A stretch of DNA of 64,000 nt from NCBI GenBank assembly GCA_024734495.1, contig JALMQS010000089.1, positions 2,739,445-2,803,444 of the forward strand, given 5' to 3'. The translations under genes and the position numbers were made by a program. Shown one piece after another: positions 35,560 to 48,023 of this stretch (positions are counted from its first letter, which is position 1; each line of letters opens with the position of its first letter). The notes below the pieces were generated by a model. That model did no database searches and was not told the DNA's origin. It was given only the letters and a program-made list of their open reading frames with translations. Origin of the DNA: Forficula auricularia (Eukaryota; Arthropoda; Insecta; Dermaptera; Forficulidae).

Positions 35560-36500
35560 GGGGGGAGTCCAGTAAAAGTGTTGGTGTCCCCCATTGAAGT
35601 ATTCTTGGACCTTGTTGTTTGCTTTAAATATCAATGACATTTGTAACTGTATTAATAGATAATGTATTTATAAATCTGTTTGCCGATGATACACTAATAT
35701 CAGTGGAGGGTTGTGATGTTGAAAGAGCTTGTCAGAAAATGAATGGAACCCTTAGGAAGTTGGAAGACTGGTTAAATATGAATAAACTGTTTATAAATTG
35801 TACGAAATCTAAAGTAATGCATTTGGGGGGTGGGTTGGAGAAGGGTTAAAGTCCAATCTATCTGAATGGTGTAAATTTGGAATATGTGGATTCATTTAAA
35901 TACCTCGGAGTAGTGGTTGACTCGAAGTTGAACTTTAACAGTCATCATAGTGAGCTCTTGAAGAATGTAAACATAAAAGTGCAATACTTTGGTAGAGCTT
36001 GTAATAATTTGAATATGAACACTAGAATTAAGGTGTATAGATCTATAATTAGTCCTAGTTTCTCTTACTGTCCAACAATATTATATTTTGGCACTCAGGA
36101 GAATATTGATAAGCTGCAACTATTACAAAATAGATGTGTGCGATTTATTTTAAAATGTGACAGATATACATCAATAAGTAGTATGCTGGAATGCTTAGGA
36201 TTTATGAATGTGTAATAATTCTTATTTTTACAGACAATGTGTTTTGTATATAAATTATATCACAGGCAGCCTATCTGAATTTCACATTGGTCAACGAGAT
36301 CCATGACGATGAGACGCGAATTAGAGACGATATATTTATTGAGAGGGCAAGGAAAGAGGGCACAAGAAATTCATTATATTTTAGAGAACTTGAGGAATTT
36401 AATTTTTACCAGCTGAAGTGAGAAATGCAACAAGTCTGATTCAATTTAAGAACCAAGTGAGGATATATATGGGACAGTTGAACTCATTTCTATTGAGAAA
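35560..36500 (+). pseudogene. CR1/Jockey-type LINE reverse transcriptase, 5'-truncated
   Basis: Begins near a degraded GSILGPLLF block (35590-35620), then INDI, the catalytic FADDTLISVEG (35690-35710), WLNMNKLFINCTKSKVMHLG, and DSFKYLGVVVDSKLNF (35885-35930). The C-terminal region includes PAEVRNATSLIQFKNQVRIY at about 36410-36465. Stops and a frameshift make it inactive. Confidence 0.8.
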
Positions 36501-36540
36501 TATTATAACTTCAGTATTAAGATTTGTAAATATTGTAATA

Positions 36541-37391
36541 CAGTAATACCCCGGACTTACGCGATAGGTGGGACCAAGCGATAGCAGTGTAAGTCGAATT
36601 CGCGTTAGTCGGGGTTCAACTTTGAATATAAATACATATAAAGTTTGTGTGATCGGGACCAGAGTCTAAAGAAAACAATAATTTAGAAGAAACATGTTTA
36701 ATAAAATATTAGATAATGAAAGCAATCTACATTACTATGAATAAAACAACGTAAACCGAAGTTATTTTGATGTCGAAGGCTTCATGATATTCTAACAATG
36801 TCGCCTGACGAGATAAGTTTTCCCAGCATATTCTTTTAGTCTCTCAAAAATCTCTTTAGCTTCAAAGCACACTGTGTTTTGATCAACAGGGCAATTTTTA
36901 AGTCTTTCTTGATTATCACACCATAATTGTAACATTGTTTCCATCTGAGCGATAATACCGTAACGTTTTCGAATAATGCTGGAATTCAAAGATTGAGAGC
37001 CTTTCACAGCTTCCGTAATTTTTTCTTTACTTTTTATAACCGTTTGGACTGTTGATTCCGGTAGGTCAAATTTCTTTGCAAATTCACAAATTTTTATATT
37101 CGATTCAGATTCTTTGATAATATTTAGTTTACACTCCAAAGACAGTGTTTTTCGTTTCTTATTAGGTTCAAATGACCAATTTTTTGGTCTTCTGGGTGAC
37201 ATAATTAAATAGAAATTAATAATGTGCACTGCTTAGGTAAAACAATTCCACGCGGAACACGTTCGAACTTGTGGAAAACTGATCACTGACAGGGCGGAGT
37301 GGGGGAGCCGATACGAGCGGCAATCAAAAACAAAAACCGTGTATCTCCGAATTCGCGTAAAACGGGGTAGCATAAGTCGGAGATATTACTG
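36541..37391 (-). mobile_element. pogo/Tigger-type DNA transposon, deleted
   Basis: Terminal repeats CAGTAATACCCCGGACTTACG and CATAAGTCGGAGATATTACTG, with TA outside each end (36539-36540, 37392-37393). It carries the N-terminal half of a transposase on the minus strand. The DDE half is deleted, leaving 851 bp. Confidence 0.85.
36792..37229 (-). pseudogene. pogo-type transposase N terminus (CENP-B-like DNA-binding)
   Basis: 145 residues open. RKTLSLECKLNIIKESES and ICEFAKKFDLPESTVQTVI form the first Psq/CENP-B-N helix-turn-helix. WCDNQERLKNCPVDQNTVCF and EAKEIFERLKEYAG start the second (HTH_Tnp_Tc5) domain. The frame ends before the catalytic domain. A second ATG ten codons in (MSPRRPKNWSF) is the likelier start. 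It could conceivably still make a DNA-binding fragment. Confidence 0.75.
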
Positions 37392-37393
37392 TA

Positions 37394-37740
37394 AATATGT
37401 ATGAAAAATAGATTTAAATATAAATAAATAAAATAAATATAAAGATGATACAATTTTGATTTTTATTGCTACAAATTTTCATTATAGATATATCAATAGA
37501 TGCAATAGATAAATATTTAATAGATGAAATCAATAAACTATAATTTCTCTTGTACTCTTAAATAGGAATAAACTAAAATGTGATTAAAATTCCATTAAAA
37601 TGATAAATGACTTCGTATTGATTGGGATATTCTATTAGAAAATGAAAGATTAATATATAACAATGATATTAGAAGTAGATAATGGAAAATTATTTTTGGT
37701 TTTTATATAATGTCCTTTTACTCTATTTTATTTTATATCA
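37394..37740. other. AT-rich spacer
   Basis: No gene or recognised repeat. Confidence 0.4.
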
Positions 37741-37744
37741 ATTT

Positions 37745-37850
37745 TAATGTCAGACGGATCGCCCCTTCAGGAGTCGAACCCAAGCCTCAATCTAGCTATC
37801 CGGGCAGTTGATGGCCTTTCCATCGAGACGAGGTCCTCCGATATATATAC
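37745..37850 (-). repeat. tRNA-derived SINE head
   Basis: Minus strand shows a tRNA-like stretch with B box GGGTTCGACTCCT and an A-box-like region upstream (cgtctcgatggaaagg). The acceptor stem does not pair, so it is not a working tRNA. Related fragments are at 3615-3660 and 9405-9440. Confidence 0.55.
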
Positions 37851-38004
37851 TTTATAAATTAACAAACCTGGTAAATCTCTACTTAGATTTACTAGAAATC
37901 AAAATCCATGTAATGTTATTCGAAAAGTTCATTTCACTCTGAATAAATTTTTTTTCATTATTCGAATACCAAAATTTCCAAAAAAAAATTCCAAAATTTG
38001 TTTA

Positions 38005-38632
38005 TACTGCTCGACAAAAATTAAACAACAATTACTCCGCGTAAGCCTAACAATGGATTCCTGTAGAGTTTTAACACGCTGATTATCATGAAATTTTACG
38101 ATTTTCTAAAACACGTAAGAGTTTTGAGATATTATCGATCAAAATGACGAAAAAGGCCATTTTGACCTACTTTCCAGTCCTCACAAATATTAAACAGAAA
38201 TATTTGAAATCAAAATAGTTTGTTGACGTAATAGAAAACAGCTTCTCTTTGATTTTCAAATTACCACTTGTTTATAGCTCAATTAAAATTCGAGTTATTA
38301 CTAAAAAACTAAAACTACGTGATTATAAAGGATAATAAACATAGAAAAAAACATAAGGTTTTTAGCCTTCGAGTTCGAGCTAAAAACAATTCGTAATTTG
38401 AAAATCAAAGAGGAAGCTGTTTTCTATTACCTAAACTAAATATTTTGATTTCAAATATTGTTGTTTAATATTTAATAGGATTCGAAAATAGGTCTTTTTC
38501 GTAATTTTGGCCCATAATATCTCAAAACTCTGACGTGTAGTAAAAAATCTGGAAATTACATGATAATCAGCGTATAAAACTCTACTGGAATCCATTAATA
38601 GGTTTACGGGGTGAAATTTTTGTTGAACAGTT
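38005..38632. mobile_element. Harbinger-like foldback MITE, copy 1
   Basis: Ends (T)ACTGCTCGACAAAAATT and AATTTTTGTTGAACAGT, flanked by TTA at 38002-38004 and 38633-38635. Most of the element folds back on itself. The second copy at 51577-52225 also has TTA flanks. A 3-bp TTA duplication is typical of PIF/Harbinger. Confidence 0.75.
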
Positions 38633-38904
38633 TTATCTAAGATGTTAACGATTTACTTAATTATTTAATTTCTTACACTTTCTCAACATTACTGGCTGGA
38701 AAACATTCACCTATCCCATGGATGGGCAAGGATTAGACTCGATCGACATTCACCCTGTCCCACACTCGACTCTATAACGATATCAACTTTCTCACGAGAT
38801 GGCAGGCTTAAAAAATTATAAATGATTGATTTTTTTAATTGTTAAAAGAGGAAACAAGTTCATGATTGTTGAGTAATTGAGTGTATTTTAGAAATAATAA
38901 TAAA

Positions 38905-39632
38905 TAAGTTGACGTGTTCTGATGTGGCCATCCACTTAACTTTACCATACAACTTGGCCCCTCACTTATATTTAATATTTAATAAAATTATTTATAATCA
39001 TGTAGGGGAAGGGGGTTAGTTTTGCATTTTTAGACTTACTGGGGTCCCACTGATTATGTATACAAAATTTGGTTGAGTTTGGTAAATGGCCAAGATTTTC
39101 ATTTTTGACCCTCCCTCCTCCCCATTTTGGGCGGTTAGCTTTTGCATTTTTAGACTTCTGGGGTCCCACTGATTATGTATACAAAATTTGGTTGAGTTTG
39201 CTCAAATGGCCTAGATTTTTAATTTTTAACCCCCCTCCACCCCCCTTAATTTTGGGTCGATATGCACCAAAATATAATCAGCTCTTAATCTGAATGGACC
39301 AAAACTACGTGTGAAATTTGGTTTTGATATTCACACTAGTTTTTGAGCTAGCTCGTCCACAAAAAATTTGGTAACGCACAAACAACCAGACAACCAGACA
39401 GACTAACTAAGACATTTTAACAAATCAATTATTATCTCGAAAAATATAATTTTTTCGATGTTCACTTATTAGGGCTTTTTTGTAGACCGAAATTCCATAG
39501 TTTCGCTCAATTTTTTTAATCAAAATAGTTTCAGCGGTTTTTGAGATATTTCAAAAAAAAGAAGAAAAAAACACTTTTTTCATGCACGATTACAATACTT
39601 GACCATACCGTATGGTAAAGTAAAAAGATTAA
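38905..39632 (+). repeat. Interspersed repeat family R1 (copy 2)
   Basis: Collinear with 4006-4695, with two tandem 105-bp modules (about 39020-39130 and 39130-39240). Confidence 0.7.
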
Positions 39633-39639
39633 AGATGTT

Positions 39640-39790
39640 TTGTCGCATTTTGTGGAATAGTCTTATGACAAAGAGGGATAAAATGGGTCACTGAGGAAGT
39701 CGAAATCAATCGACGAAACGTCTGGCCCATTTAATAAAAACTCTGTTTTTTATTTATTGTCCAATTATTCCTGTTTTAAGTAGGTTCGGG
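39640..39790 (+). repeat. Single hammerhead-bearing unit
   Basis: Monomeric (not foldback) copy containing the motif at 39681-39732, followed by an AATAAAAACTCTG stretch resembling the sequence downstream of the other family members. Confidence 0.6.
39681..39732 (+). ncRNA. Hammerhead ribozyme-like motif (best stem I)
   Basis: Order: stem I AAATGGGTCA, CTGAGGA, A, stem II GTCG-(8 nt)-CGAC, GAAACGTC, stem I TGGCCCATTT. Stem I is 10 bp with one G-U and abuts the catalytic boxes on both sides, as in a type I hammerhead with a minimal ACGU stem III. Predicted cleavage is after C at 39722. The unexplained feature is the extra A between CTGAGGA and stem II. Confidence 0.65.
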
Positions 39791-40440
39791 AGAGCTTATC
39801 TATCTGGTGGATCTTCGAAAAATATTTTGTATTTCTGCAGAGTGACAACGTCTCGCCTACTAAATTTTTTAATAAAAAAATTTTTTTAGGTTAAAAAATA
39901 AAAACAATTCTGTTACTATCGACAGTGAAATCTTTTATTCAACTAATAAAAAAAATTGTTAATAATGAGGTTAATTTTGAACAAAAAATCTTTGTTTTGA
40001 TAATATTAATAAAAATATTATTGAGATAAATTTTTTCTCATTTATTTAATACAAAAAAGATTTCAAAAATAGAGTTGGAATTCTACTCTAGTGCTTTTGT
40101 TATATTCTATTGTCTGCAAATAACTTTTTATTTTTACATTTATGAATAACTAATTAACTAGACTGTCAAATCTATTGGAAAATATATCATTCGATTCATA
40201 AAAGTTGAATTATTGATCTGTATAAATTTGTTGAAAATGGTATAATTTGTATAGAAGTTATAGCCCTTTTTCAAAGCTCGGACCATTTACTTCCATGTTA
40301 AAAAGGACAAATTTTAATAGATTATTTCTCGGTAATAGGACAATCAACTTCAAATTTCGGGAATAAGTATTTAATACATCAATGATTCGATGGTAAAAAT
40401 TTGAGAATTTTCTCATAAAAATGATATACAGTCACGACCC
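39791..40440. other. AT-rich spacer
   Basis: No gene or recognised repeat. Confidence 0.4.
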
Positions 40441-40700
40441 CCTTAACTATCTACTCTTATTAAACGAGCAAAAATTGTATATATATTTATATATTTATAT
40501 ATTTATTAATATATTTGCATCTTAATTCGATTTTTGAGAAACCAACTCTATCTGGCTAGGTATGGACCTCGATAAATTTCATCTTAATTGATCTTTTCTT
40601 AATTAAAGTAATTATTTATAGATGAAAATCTCAATAAAAAGTTTTACATTTTTTTTCAATTATCTTTTATTTATTGGTTTTTTAATTTTAAAACCCACTG
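40441..40700 (-). repeat. Repeat family R6 (GAGTAGAT end)
   Basis: Minus strand ends tttttgctcgtttaataaga then gtagat. Related copies are at 50560-50880 (minus), 55955-56185 (plus, ending in GATA repeats) and 59530-59762 (plus). The ending resembles Helitron-like miniature elements of insects (inference). Confidence 0.55.
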
Positions 40701-42170
40701 GCTGAGCCAAACTGGATAGTTAGGGTGGAAAAAAGTTAGAAAAATTCAAAGTTCGACAAAATTAAAAAATATGTTAGGATTAAAATAATAACAGTGACTC
40801 CAAAAAAGTTTTTCAGTTGCTCAGCGCACTTAAACTTTTATGTTAGTTTTAATGTGATTAAATTATCACCATATTATGAAATTGAATTTAAATTAGAAGG
40901 TTCTTGCTTACCTCTGAAAGTCGAGAATAAATAAAAAAATATAACAAGAAAATTATCTGAGAAAAATTGCAAAGTCCAATTGAATTGTGAATATGAATTA
41001 TGATTAGAAATTATCACTTTATTTTTATTATTATTAACAGGGTAAATTATAAGTTAATTAAACAGAAAGTATTTGAGACAAATAAACGAATGAATTTAAA
41101 ATTAATTAATTAAATCTAATTAACAATTTTTCAATTAAAGTTAGTAGTAGTAACAGGATTAAAAATGTTTAATTAAAATTAATATTAGAACTAATTAGCC
41201 ATTGACAAGGCGGCCATATTTATTTATAAAATAAATATAATAGGTAAATGGATTTGAGAAATTATTTGCGTAGAAGAGATGAAGTGTTCAAAAACAAATG
41301 GATTGTATTCAATAAGAAGGGTGAGAGTTTTTCAGTTAGAATGAATTGTAAAAAAGTGTAATAAAATTGGATAAGGTTAAATGGTTTCACTTAGCAGTTT
41401 GTTGAGAAGGTTTGACGAATCCGTTGAATGTGAGAATTTCTTCCAGGCCAATCTGTACCAAAAATAAGACGAATGTGTATTTCCTTCCAATGAAGTCGAT
41501 ACTGAGAGAGAGAGAAGATGGTACAGCTACCAGGAAGCAGAAGTTTAGAAGTCCAGTTGTGATGTTCGGAAATTAAATATCAACTCACTAGCTGATATTC
41601 TATCAATACACAATTGATATGGGGAAGAAAGAACATCAACAAATAAAAATATGAGAGTAAAATGTGAGACTGGACTCTGATTAGCAGAACATGATCTGCA
41701 CAGATTCGTTGATTCCACAAGAATGAGAAAAATTAATTATATAAATAAACATAAATTTGTTTATGGCTGTTCCCAGAGCGAGCGCCTCCCTCGCGCTGTT
41801 CTATCGAGTTGACGAACACTGCCCTAGAGATATTTTTTCTGCACAAAAATCGTAAAAACGATGATCACACATGCAATAAGCTCACGGTTGCGATTGAGCA
41901 ACCACCCACTAATATGTTATAACAAATATTATTTTATTATATTAAAATTGGGAATTTTTTTGTTTTTAATCAACAGGTGTCTAAATCATAACATTACAGG
42001 TTGATTCATAACAAAATAGGTGTGTTTACAAATAAAGTGGTTCAAGTGGCTTTTTTTTATATAACTTGGAAACAAATCTTATTTAATTTTATGTTTTTAT
42101 TTCAGATCCTATACGATTATTTATTTTATTATTATTTTTCTATTTATTTTTTTATAATGTTTATCAATAT
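40701..42170. other. Low-repeat region, no gene identified
   Basis: Fewer recognisable repeats than elsewhere. 41760-41830 is GC-richer (gagcgagcgcctccctcgcg). No convincing ORF or splice-bounded exon. Confidence 0.35.
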
Positions 42171-42179
42171 GAACGAATT

Positions 42180-42345
42180 GGGGCAAATTGGTGTACGAGT
42201 AAACAAATATACACATAATATGTGGACCATTAGAAAGCTAGAAATGCAAAAACTGGGTGGGGGTGGGGGATGGGGTAGATGTGGGAGGTGCAGGAGGTGG
42301 GGATTCAGTGGCGGGGGGGGCGGGCAGGCGTGTATTATATATTTC
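42180..42345 (+). mobile_element. Helitron-like element fragment (3' portion)
   Basis: attagaaagctagaaatgca and the following G-rich tract match 15290-15420 and 60260-60480 of elements B and E. The ends are lost. Confidence 0.55.
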
Positions 42346-42432
42346 TATTGAATGGACTGAAGGCAGCCCAGAGGCAGTGAGGAAAGAAAAATTAACACAT
42401 ATAAAATAAGGTTTATTGGAATTTACCTCCTT

Positions 42433-42482
42433 TCAAACTGACGTTTCGGAGGATTTTTCCCCCTCCTTCTTCAGGGTTCACA
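42433..42482 (-). ncRNA. Hammerhead-like motif
   Basis: Minus: GAACC, CTGAAGA, A, GGAGG-loop-CCTCC (perfect), GAAACGTC, AGTTTGA. Stem I has one C-A mismatch next to the core, then C-G, A-T, A-T. Confidence 0.55.
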
Positions 42483-42591
42483 AAACTCCGAAACGTTTAA
42501 TTGAAAGGAAAGGAGGTAGGATTCCAATAAATTACACCTTATTTTATAACACATATAAAATAAGGTGTAATTTATTGGAATCCCACTATTT

Positions 42592-42637
42592 TCAAACTGA
42601 CGTTTCGGTGGATTTTTCCTCCTTCTTCAGGGTTCAA
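42592..42637 (-). ncRNA. Hammerhead-like motif
   Basis: Minus: GAACC, CTGAAGA, A, GGAGGA/TCCACC (one A-A mismatch), GAAACGTC, AGTTTGA. Confidence 0.5.
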
Positions 42638-42730
42638 AATCCTCCGAAACGTCGGTTTGAAAGGAAAGGAGGTAGGATTCCAATAAATTACACCTTATTT
42701 TATATGTGTTAATTTTTTCTTTCCTCACTA

Positions 42731-43593
42731 CCTCTGGGCTGCCTTCCATTACATTCAATTAAAATTTCTACTCAGTCTGTCTCTCTCCAGAGAAAATTTC
42801 GTTGCAAAAAAATATATTTCTATTTTTTTTTAATTTGGTTACCGTGTATCGCTCGGTGGTTCCAGGTACTTATAACTATTATTGTTTTATTCCTAGGAAT
42901 ATTTAAATTATCCTTTATAAATAATCTTAACAAAAATGAGTTATTAAATTTTGTAAACCTTTTCGCAACTTATGGGCAACTAGCTTATATATATATAATA
43001 TAATATCAGAAAGAACACTTCTGAGAATACATCTAATCTACTGAACATTACGTAAACAAAAACATACCTATATATTTTGGAATAAATTCATTATTTATTA
43101 CTTAAAATTAATTTATTTATTAGGTGTAACTTAATTAGGAATCCGACAATCATAATTAAAACGTACGTATACCTACCCTTGCCCACCCAACCCGCGCACT
43201 CCGCTAATCAAAATTTAATTATAATGAATATAGGAGGGAAAAATTCTTGAGAGAAGAATGAGGTTCATAAAAAACACCTCTGCGTTCGTTCACAGGTAAA
43301 GTAAACATCCCGGGAGAGTGAAAAGGGATCGGCAATTCCCAGAGCCACTTAAAAAATATCGGACCATTTTGAGTAAAATAAATCGGTCTAGTAAATTGTT
43401 AATTTTAAAATAACATTCACATGTTATATTAAACTGCTGAGCTTTTAATTTAATTTATTTTTTTTCATTTTATTATGTTTTTTATTGATTTTCCTTAAAT
43501 AATAAAATAAAAATCATTCAAAAATTCCCTGATGGGGGGATCTAATAAAAGATATTAAATTTGGAAATAATCAAATAAAGTGTTGTTTTTAAC
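42731..43593. other. Unassigned region
   Basis: 42840-42872 shares accgtgtatcgctcggtgg-...-ccaggtac with 59536-59562 inverted (family R6 outer end). Otherwise nothing recognised. Confidence 0.4.
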
Positions 43594-44130
43594 CGACTTC
43601 ACAAAGGAAGAGGTTTTCAATTCGACTGAATTTTTGTGTGTCTATGTTATCTGATATCTTCGCCAATTGTGAACCGATTTTGATGATTTTTTTTGAATTG
43701 TGTTCAGTATAGTTTCCGATTGGTAAAAATCTAAATTTTATTGGTATTGGAACTATTTCTAGCCGACTTCAAAAAAGGAGGAGGTTTTCAATTCGACTGA
43801 TTTTTTTTTTTTGTGTCTTGTTACCTCATATCTTCGCCAATTGTCAACCGATTTTGATGATTTTTTTTTGTATTGGGTTCAGTCTAGTTTCCGATTGGTC
43901 CCGTTTTTTTTCATTGGTATTGGACCTTTTTTGATATGTTTGTTCAAGCATAACTTCTTTGTTTATGAACCGATTTTAATGATTCTTTTTTTTATTGGAA
44001 AGAGGATACCTTAGGGGTGATACCATATTAATTTGGTCAAGTTCTAAAGATATGATTAACGAAATAACGTAAATCTCCAATTCTTATGACCAAATAATCA
44101 AAATTATAATAAATAAAATCTTTTATAAAA
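43594..44130 (+). repeat. Two tandem ACCGACTTC MITE ends
   Basis: aaccgacttcacaaaggaag at 43593 and gccgacttcaaaaaaggagg at 43762, each followed by the same gattttgatgattttttt/ggttcag blocks. Confidence 0.65.
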
Positions 44131-44299
44131 AAATCTTAAAACATTCATTTAAAACCCTCAAACGTTTCGAGAGAATTTCTATAATTAAGAATTGAATTTT
44201 ATTATCATTTTCTGATTCATTCATCCGACGCTTTCTTTTACGAGATACATGCAAGGTATTATATTAAGTCACTATTAATAACATCACTAAAAAAAAAAA

Positions 44300-44850
44300 G
44301 AAAAATAATTTTTCGAAAAAAAAATAAAATCGATTTCAAAAAAATTAAATGCAACAAATAATATAATAATAACTTAAAAATAAAATAAAATTCACTTAAA
44401 GGTATAAAATAATTATCTTATTTAATTACAACTAAACGACGAAATATTAACATGAAATTACTTTTTGAAGTCGGTGCCAAACATATACATTTTATGAATT
44501 GCACTCGACGGATCTTACTTAGTACGTTTGATGGGTATGCTCGCTTATAGGTATAGTTTGTTTAGCACCGACTTCAAAGAGTAATTTCATGTTAATATTT
44601 CGTAACTAAATTAGATAATTATTTCAACCTTTTAGGTGTATTTTATTTGATTTTTAAGCTATTATTATTTTATTTGTTGCATTTAATTTTTTTGAAGTCG
44701 GTTTTTTTTTATTTTTTTATAAAAATTATGTTATGTATGTTCACCCATAACTTCTTTGTTTATGAACCTGTTTATTTCTTTGTTTATGTTTATTTGTTTT
44801 GTTTAGATAATTTTGAAGTCGGTTTTATTTTTTTCTTATAAAAATTATGA
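44300..44850. repeat. Palindromic MITE, GAAGTCGG ends (copy 2)
   Basis: Arms around the centre gcactcgacggatcttactt, with a duplicated right end near 44811-44850. Confidence 0.65.
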
Positions 44851-45049
44851 ATTATTGACAGAAAACACCTGATACAATATTATTTTTATAATTAGTTCAG
44901 TTCCTGGAGCGTTAAAAACATGAAAATCTCGGATTTCAGTTACAATGAATGAAATTTAAAAATTCAAAATGGAATGTATAGCTAACAGTATAAATATAAA
45001 ACTCTACCTATTAGAAAATTGTGATCTTGATTTGAAAATAACTATTGAT
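44851..45049. other. AT-rich spacer
   Basis: Nothing recognised. Confidence 0.4.
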
Positions 45050-45860
45050 GGCCAAAAAACCTCGAAATTTTAGCACTTTTTCCAGTTTTTCGCTTATTAC
45101 TCAAAAACGGTCCATATTTTGTAAATAACCGTCCTATAGAAAATTTAAGATGACAAATTTCACTATTAAAAAAAAATTGGTCTAGTAGTTTGATTTTTTA
45201 TGGGGATCCAATAAACAGCTCCCCCCGGACCAATTTTAAATATCCCTAAAACTAGCACTTTTTTCGATTTTTTCCCATTCTGACCATGAGGGAGCACTTT
45301 CTCGACAAAAACCACTTTATATATTTTTAAACTAGATTAAATTTTCTACAATTCAAACAAATTTTCATCTTAATTGAATGATGGTAACCCGTGACGCAAT
45401 GAAGTTGAAGTTTTGAAAAACTGCAATTTACCATTAGATTAAGATAAATCTTTATTTAAATTGTGGCAAATTTAATCTAGTTTAAAAGTGTATAAAGTGG
45501 TCTTTGTCGAAAAAGTGTTGTTTCATGGTTAAAATCGGAAAATTCGAAAAAAGTGCAGTTTTTGGGATATTCAAAAGTGATCCCGGGCGCTGTTTTTTAG
45601 ATCCCCATAAAAATCGAACTACTGGACCAATTTTCTATTTTCTTTTATTTAATCTGCGCGAAATTCTGTCCTTTTTAATTTACTATAGAACTCTTATTTA
45701 CAAAATATGGGCTGTTTTCAAGTTACAAGCGAAAAATTGGAAAAAGTCCGAAAATTTCGAGATTTTTCGGCCATCAAAAGTTGTCCCCCACACTTTCGAG
45801 GTCGCAAACTTAGATTTGGCATACCCACACAATACCAAACGATCTTAAAAAAAAATATTT
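45050..45860. repeat. Foldback of two family R2 units
   Basis: Left unit (about 45050-45360) on the minus strand and right unit (about 45470-45860) on the plus strand share atccccataaaaatcgaact and related blocks. Confidence 0.6.
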
Positions 45861-46673
45861 CCCCCCAATTAATGTAAGTTGAATCACTTTTTGGACCCTC
45901 TATATACTCGGCAGCTTTTTGTTTAAATAATGAAAAAATAAAAAATAAAAATTAGGTAGACTTTGCAATTTTTAGTATCAAAAACAAAATACCACCTCGA
46001 CCATATAAATTCATTCACTGTAACAAAAGTGCGAGGTCAAAACCTCCAGGAACTGGACTAAATAAAAATAAAGAAAATTATAATGGGTTGTCATCTAGTA
46101 CAGTGATTCTTAATTGTTTTCGCCCAAGACCCATTTACAGGGTGCCCCGAATCATAACAATAAACCGTGTACAGAGAATAACCCAGTTTATGACGGCCCA
46201 GAACCTGAAATTGTTTTTTAAATAAAAGTCTCATATTTTTTTATTGAAAATGGTGAAAATCGCTACCCTGCCCTAAATATCGAGATGCCGTGGCTACAAA
46301 TTTACATATTTTATTATTCTAATTTTTGTTACGCAATCCTTAATAATCTTGCTATTGAGGAGAATTCATAATAAAACCATAAGTACTATTCTTTTGGAGA
46401 AATTCAATATTTTTGCCAGACTTATGTTTTAAAAAAATCCTTTATCTGATAACTTTAAATCATCTTTAATATAAAAAAAGTCTAGTAGACTAGCATGGAA
46501 AGTTATTTAAAAAATTGGCCCATTTAGTCGAGATTTCAAAATGGTACAGCACTTTGTACTTCATTCTTTATGAAAAAAATATTTTTAATTTTTTGGAAAA
46601 ATTAGCTATTTTTTTTTTGGCTTTTCGGCCTTTCTAGCCATAAGCCTAATTACGATACTAGTTATATTTTTTT
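45861..46673. other. Unassigned; SINE 3' end at 46615-46655
   Basis: ggcttttcggcctttctagcc matches the 3' end of the SINE at 61764-62000 (minus). No gene recognised. Confidence 0.4.
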
Positions 46674-47366
46674 AACCGACTTCAAAAAAGGAGGAAGTTC
46701 GCTATTCGACTGAATTTTTTTTTTTTTTTTTTTTTGTGAATATGTTACCTCATCATAATTGTGAACCGATTTTGAAAAAAAAATTTGCATTGGGTTCAGC
46801 CTACCTTCCGATTGGTCCCATTTTTTTCATAGGTATTAAACCTTTTTTATTAGGTTTTTTAGACCTAACTTCTTTGTTTATGAACCGATTTCGATGTTTC
46901 TTTTTTTATCCGATAGTGGGTGTCTTAGGAATGATGTCATATTAATTTGGTCAAGTTCTGATGATATGATCACTATTAATAACATCACTAAAAAGAGAAC
47001 AATAAAAATAATTTTTAAGAAAAAAATAAAAACCGACTTCAAAAGATTAAATGCAACAAATAAAATACACTAAAAGGTATAAAATAATTATTATCTTATT
47101 TAGTTACAACTAAACGACGAAATATTAACATGAAATTACTTTTTGAAGTTGGTGCCAAACATATACCTTTAATGAATCGCACTCGACGAATCTTACTTAG
47201 TACGTTTGGAGGGTATGCTCGCTTATAGGTATAGTTTGTTTGATACCAACTTCAAAAAGTAATTTCATGTTAATATTTCGTCGTTTAGTTGTAACTAAAT
47301 AAGATAATAATTATTTTATACCTTTTAGTGTATTTTATTTGTTGCATTTAATTTTTTGAAGTCGGA
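46674..47366. mobile_element. Complete ACCGACTTC MITE (about 690 bp)
   Basis: Begins AACCGACTTCAAAAAAGG and ends TTTTTTGAAGTCGG, so the two smaller repeat families seen elsewhere are the two ends of one element with short TIRs. The right half is the palindromic part. No transposase. Confidence 0.65.
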
Positions 47367-47399
47367 TTTTATTTTTTTCTTAAAAATTATTTTTATTTA

Positions 47400-47512
47400 A
47401 ATTTGTCTCTACCCCGGGGGTCAGATTTTAGCCGGATGCCTCGAGTAGAATCGAACCTGGGTCCCCTGGTTAGCTCGCTGTCACGCTACCGCCTAGCCTA
47501 TCTGACCCCCCC
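47400..47512 (-). repeat. tRNA-derived SINE, 5' head
   Basis: Minus: ggctaggcggtagcgtgaca (A-box region) then ggggacccaggttcgattct (B box GGTTCGATTCT), continuing ggcatccggctaaaatctga. The same sequence after the B box continues in the more complete SINE at 61764-62000. Confidence 0.7.
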
Positions 47513-48020
47513 CCCTCCCCATCAGCTAATTTAAAAACATATTTTGATAGCGACAATATATAAATAAATAAACATTTTTATAGAGAAATCGTTTAGGTAA
47601 TTATCGAGATTTTAGAAAAGTCAAAATTTCTAATATGGGTTTAAGGAAATTTCTAGAACCATATCAAATTCCTCATTCACCTCCAGAAAAACAGTATAAT
47701 TTTTTTTCTTTTTAATTATATAATCTAATGGACATTTTTTTCTTCTGGATTAAAACAAAATTGGTTTCTTAGACAATGCCATCCTGAGCGACTTCAATAT
47801 AAATTCTTTATTTATGCCTATATTATGACTTTGCATTAAAATCTCAATAATATTTTTACTATTTGCATTTTTGAACCTGAACTTCTAAAGCTAGAGAGTC
47901 ACCCTTTAAGGGCCAGGTGGCAGTGGCGTAACTATAATGTTTGAAACCCATGGCAAATTCATCAGATGGGGCCCTCACTCAAGCAAAACAACAACAGCTA
48001 AAACAACGTTGTAGTTTCAT
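47513..48020. other. Unassigned region
   Basis: No gene or repeat recognised. Confidence 0.35.
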
Positions 48021-48023
48021 TTT

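Larger units (their letters stand above)
42390..42730. repeat. Compound foldback of hammerhead units
   Basis: Outer arms gcagcccagaggcagtgagg (42364) and cctcactacctctgggctgc (42723) are inverted. Inside are repeated inverted copies of aaataaggtgtaatttattg and of the motif region. Two complete motifs lie on the minus strand and partial ones on the plus. Confidence 0.75.
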
